Origin: an uncultured Collinsella sp.
Lineage (GTDB): Bacteria > Actinomycetota > Coriobacteriia > Coriobacteriales > Coriobacteriaceae
Assembly (NCBI GenBank): GCA_902388545.1
Contig: CABMPS010000028.1
Coordinates: forward strand, 1-13,886
Reading direction: 5' to 3'
Length of the DNA stretch: 13,886 nucleotides
Shown: positions 13,518 to 13,886 of the stretch, piece after piece
How positions within the stretch are numbered: the first letter of the stretch is position 1
How the letters are laid out: every line of letters begins with the position of its first letter
Translations under genes and position numbers: made by a program
The notes under the pieces: model-generated
What the model saw: only the letters and a program-made list of their open reading frames with translations
Databases searched by the model: none
What the model was told of the DNA's origin: nothing

Positions 13518-13886
13518 TTAATTGATGCAGTTGGCCACGCGATCAAAATACGAGCAGGCGGCGATATGCTCCGTTATGCGTCGCTGTCCCTTGACGGTAT
13601 CGACGTCCCACAGCTCGTAGGCACGCGCCTCGACCAGCACCACGTCGGTACGGTCCTTGAGGATCGAACCGCCGCCGTCCTTACCCTCAAGACACATAAG
13701 TGCATCGAACAGTTCCGCCGGAAAGAGCACCGGGCTCGAAGGCTCACCGTTGCACGCAAGACGCACCGGATACTTGCGGCCACGTTCATCAAACGCGCGA
13801 ACCATGGCCTCAAAAGAATCCGAACTCACGAGCGGCTGGTCGCCCGGCAAAAAGAGGCAACCCTTCCAGCCGCGGCTCGCCCCCCC
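13518..13886 (-). CDS. mocA: MocA-like molybdenum cofactor nucleotidyltransferase, N-terminus outside window
   Basis: The last 122 residues of a MobA-like NTP-transferase are visible and the frame stays open to the right edge; the family is about 190-200 residues, so the N-terminal nucleotide-binding GGxSxRMG region is missing. The visible LFLPGDQPLVSSDSF motif (the GDQP metal-binding segment) and NGEPSSPVLFPAELFDALMC, GKDGGGSIL and ELWDVDT are typical of MocA, which makes molybdopterin cytosine dinucleotide. A related MobA-like hydroxylase accessory is possible. It ends with tandem stops (TAATAA) that overlap the hyuA ribosome-binding site region, so it leads hyuA in one operon. The apparent TTG start at 13850 is an internal Leu. 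Confidence 0.85.
   Translation of the reverse strand, partial: GGASRGWKGCLFLPGDQPLVSSDSFEAMVRAFDERGRKYPVRLACNGEPSSPVLFPAELFDALMCLEGKDGGGSILKDRTDVVLVEARAYELWDVDTVKGQRRITEHIAACSYFDRVANCIN

Noticed and set aside
1..13886. CRISPR array, tRNA, rRNA, insertion sequence or integrase
   Set aside because: No regularly spaced repeats, no tRNA- or rRNA-like sequence and no transposase or integrase frame were seen on either strand.

Overview
The window suggests a high-GC Gram-positive bacterium of the Actinomycetota, most likely a gut anaerobe of the class Coriobacteriia, Collinsella-like. This is inferred from gene order, codon bias and the mix of genes; no rRNA is present to prove it. All genes but one lie on the minus strand, so transcription runs mostly right to left.

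Region 1 (1-7614, minus strand) is a large ribosomal-protein and secretion cluster. In transcription order it is rplE, rpsZ (zinc-type S14), rpsH, rplF, rplR, rpsE, rpmD, rplO, secY, adk, map, infA, rpmJ, rpsM and rpsK (cut by the left edge). This is the usual spc-to-alpha order. Most junctions are tight (rplO/secY and adk/map overlap). Every junction longer than about 70 bases carries one or more stem-loops, several with G-U pairs that work only in minus-strand RNA. Five genes appear to start with GTG or TTG.

Region 2 (7615-7935) is a 321-base junction without a gene. Normally rplN and rplX stand directly before rplE. Here the cluster stops at rplE, which has its own likely promoter and a leader that can fold into a long stem. 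A 24-bp-arm inverted repeat separates this leader from the next gene upstream.

Region 3 (7936-13886) holds accessory genes for a selenium-dependent molybdenum hydroxylase and purine or hydantoin metabolism: a NAT/NCS2 purine permease, an XdhC/CoxI-family protein, YqeB, YqeC (the only plus-strand gene), a cyclic amidohydrolase of the HyuA/dihydropyrimidinase type, and the C-terminal part of a MocA-like nucleotidyltransferase. The likely scheme is purine uptake by the permease, maturation of a molybdenum hydroxylase by XdhC, YqeB, YqeC and MocA, and ring opening by HyuA. The hydroxylase subunits themselves are not in the window. yqeB and yqeC diverge from a shared 102-base control region. yqeC and hyuA converge on a compound inverted repeat that probably terminates both.

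The points most worth following up are the break in the ribosomal cluster before rplE with its structured leader, the series of spacer hairpins in the operon, the two large inverted repeats, and the altered NAT signature in the permease.
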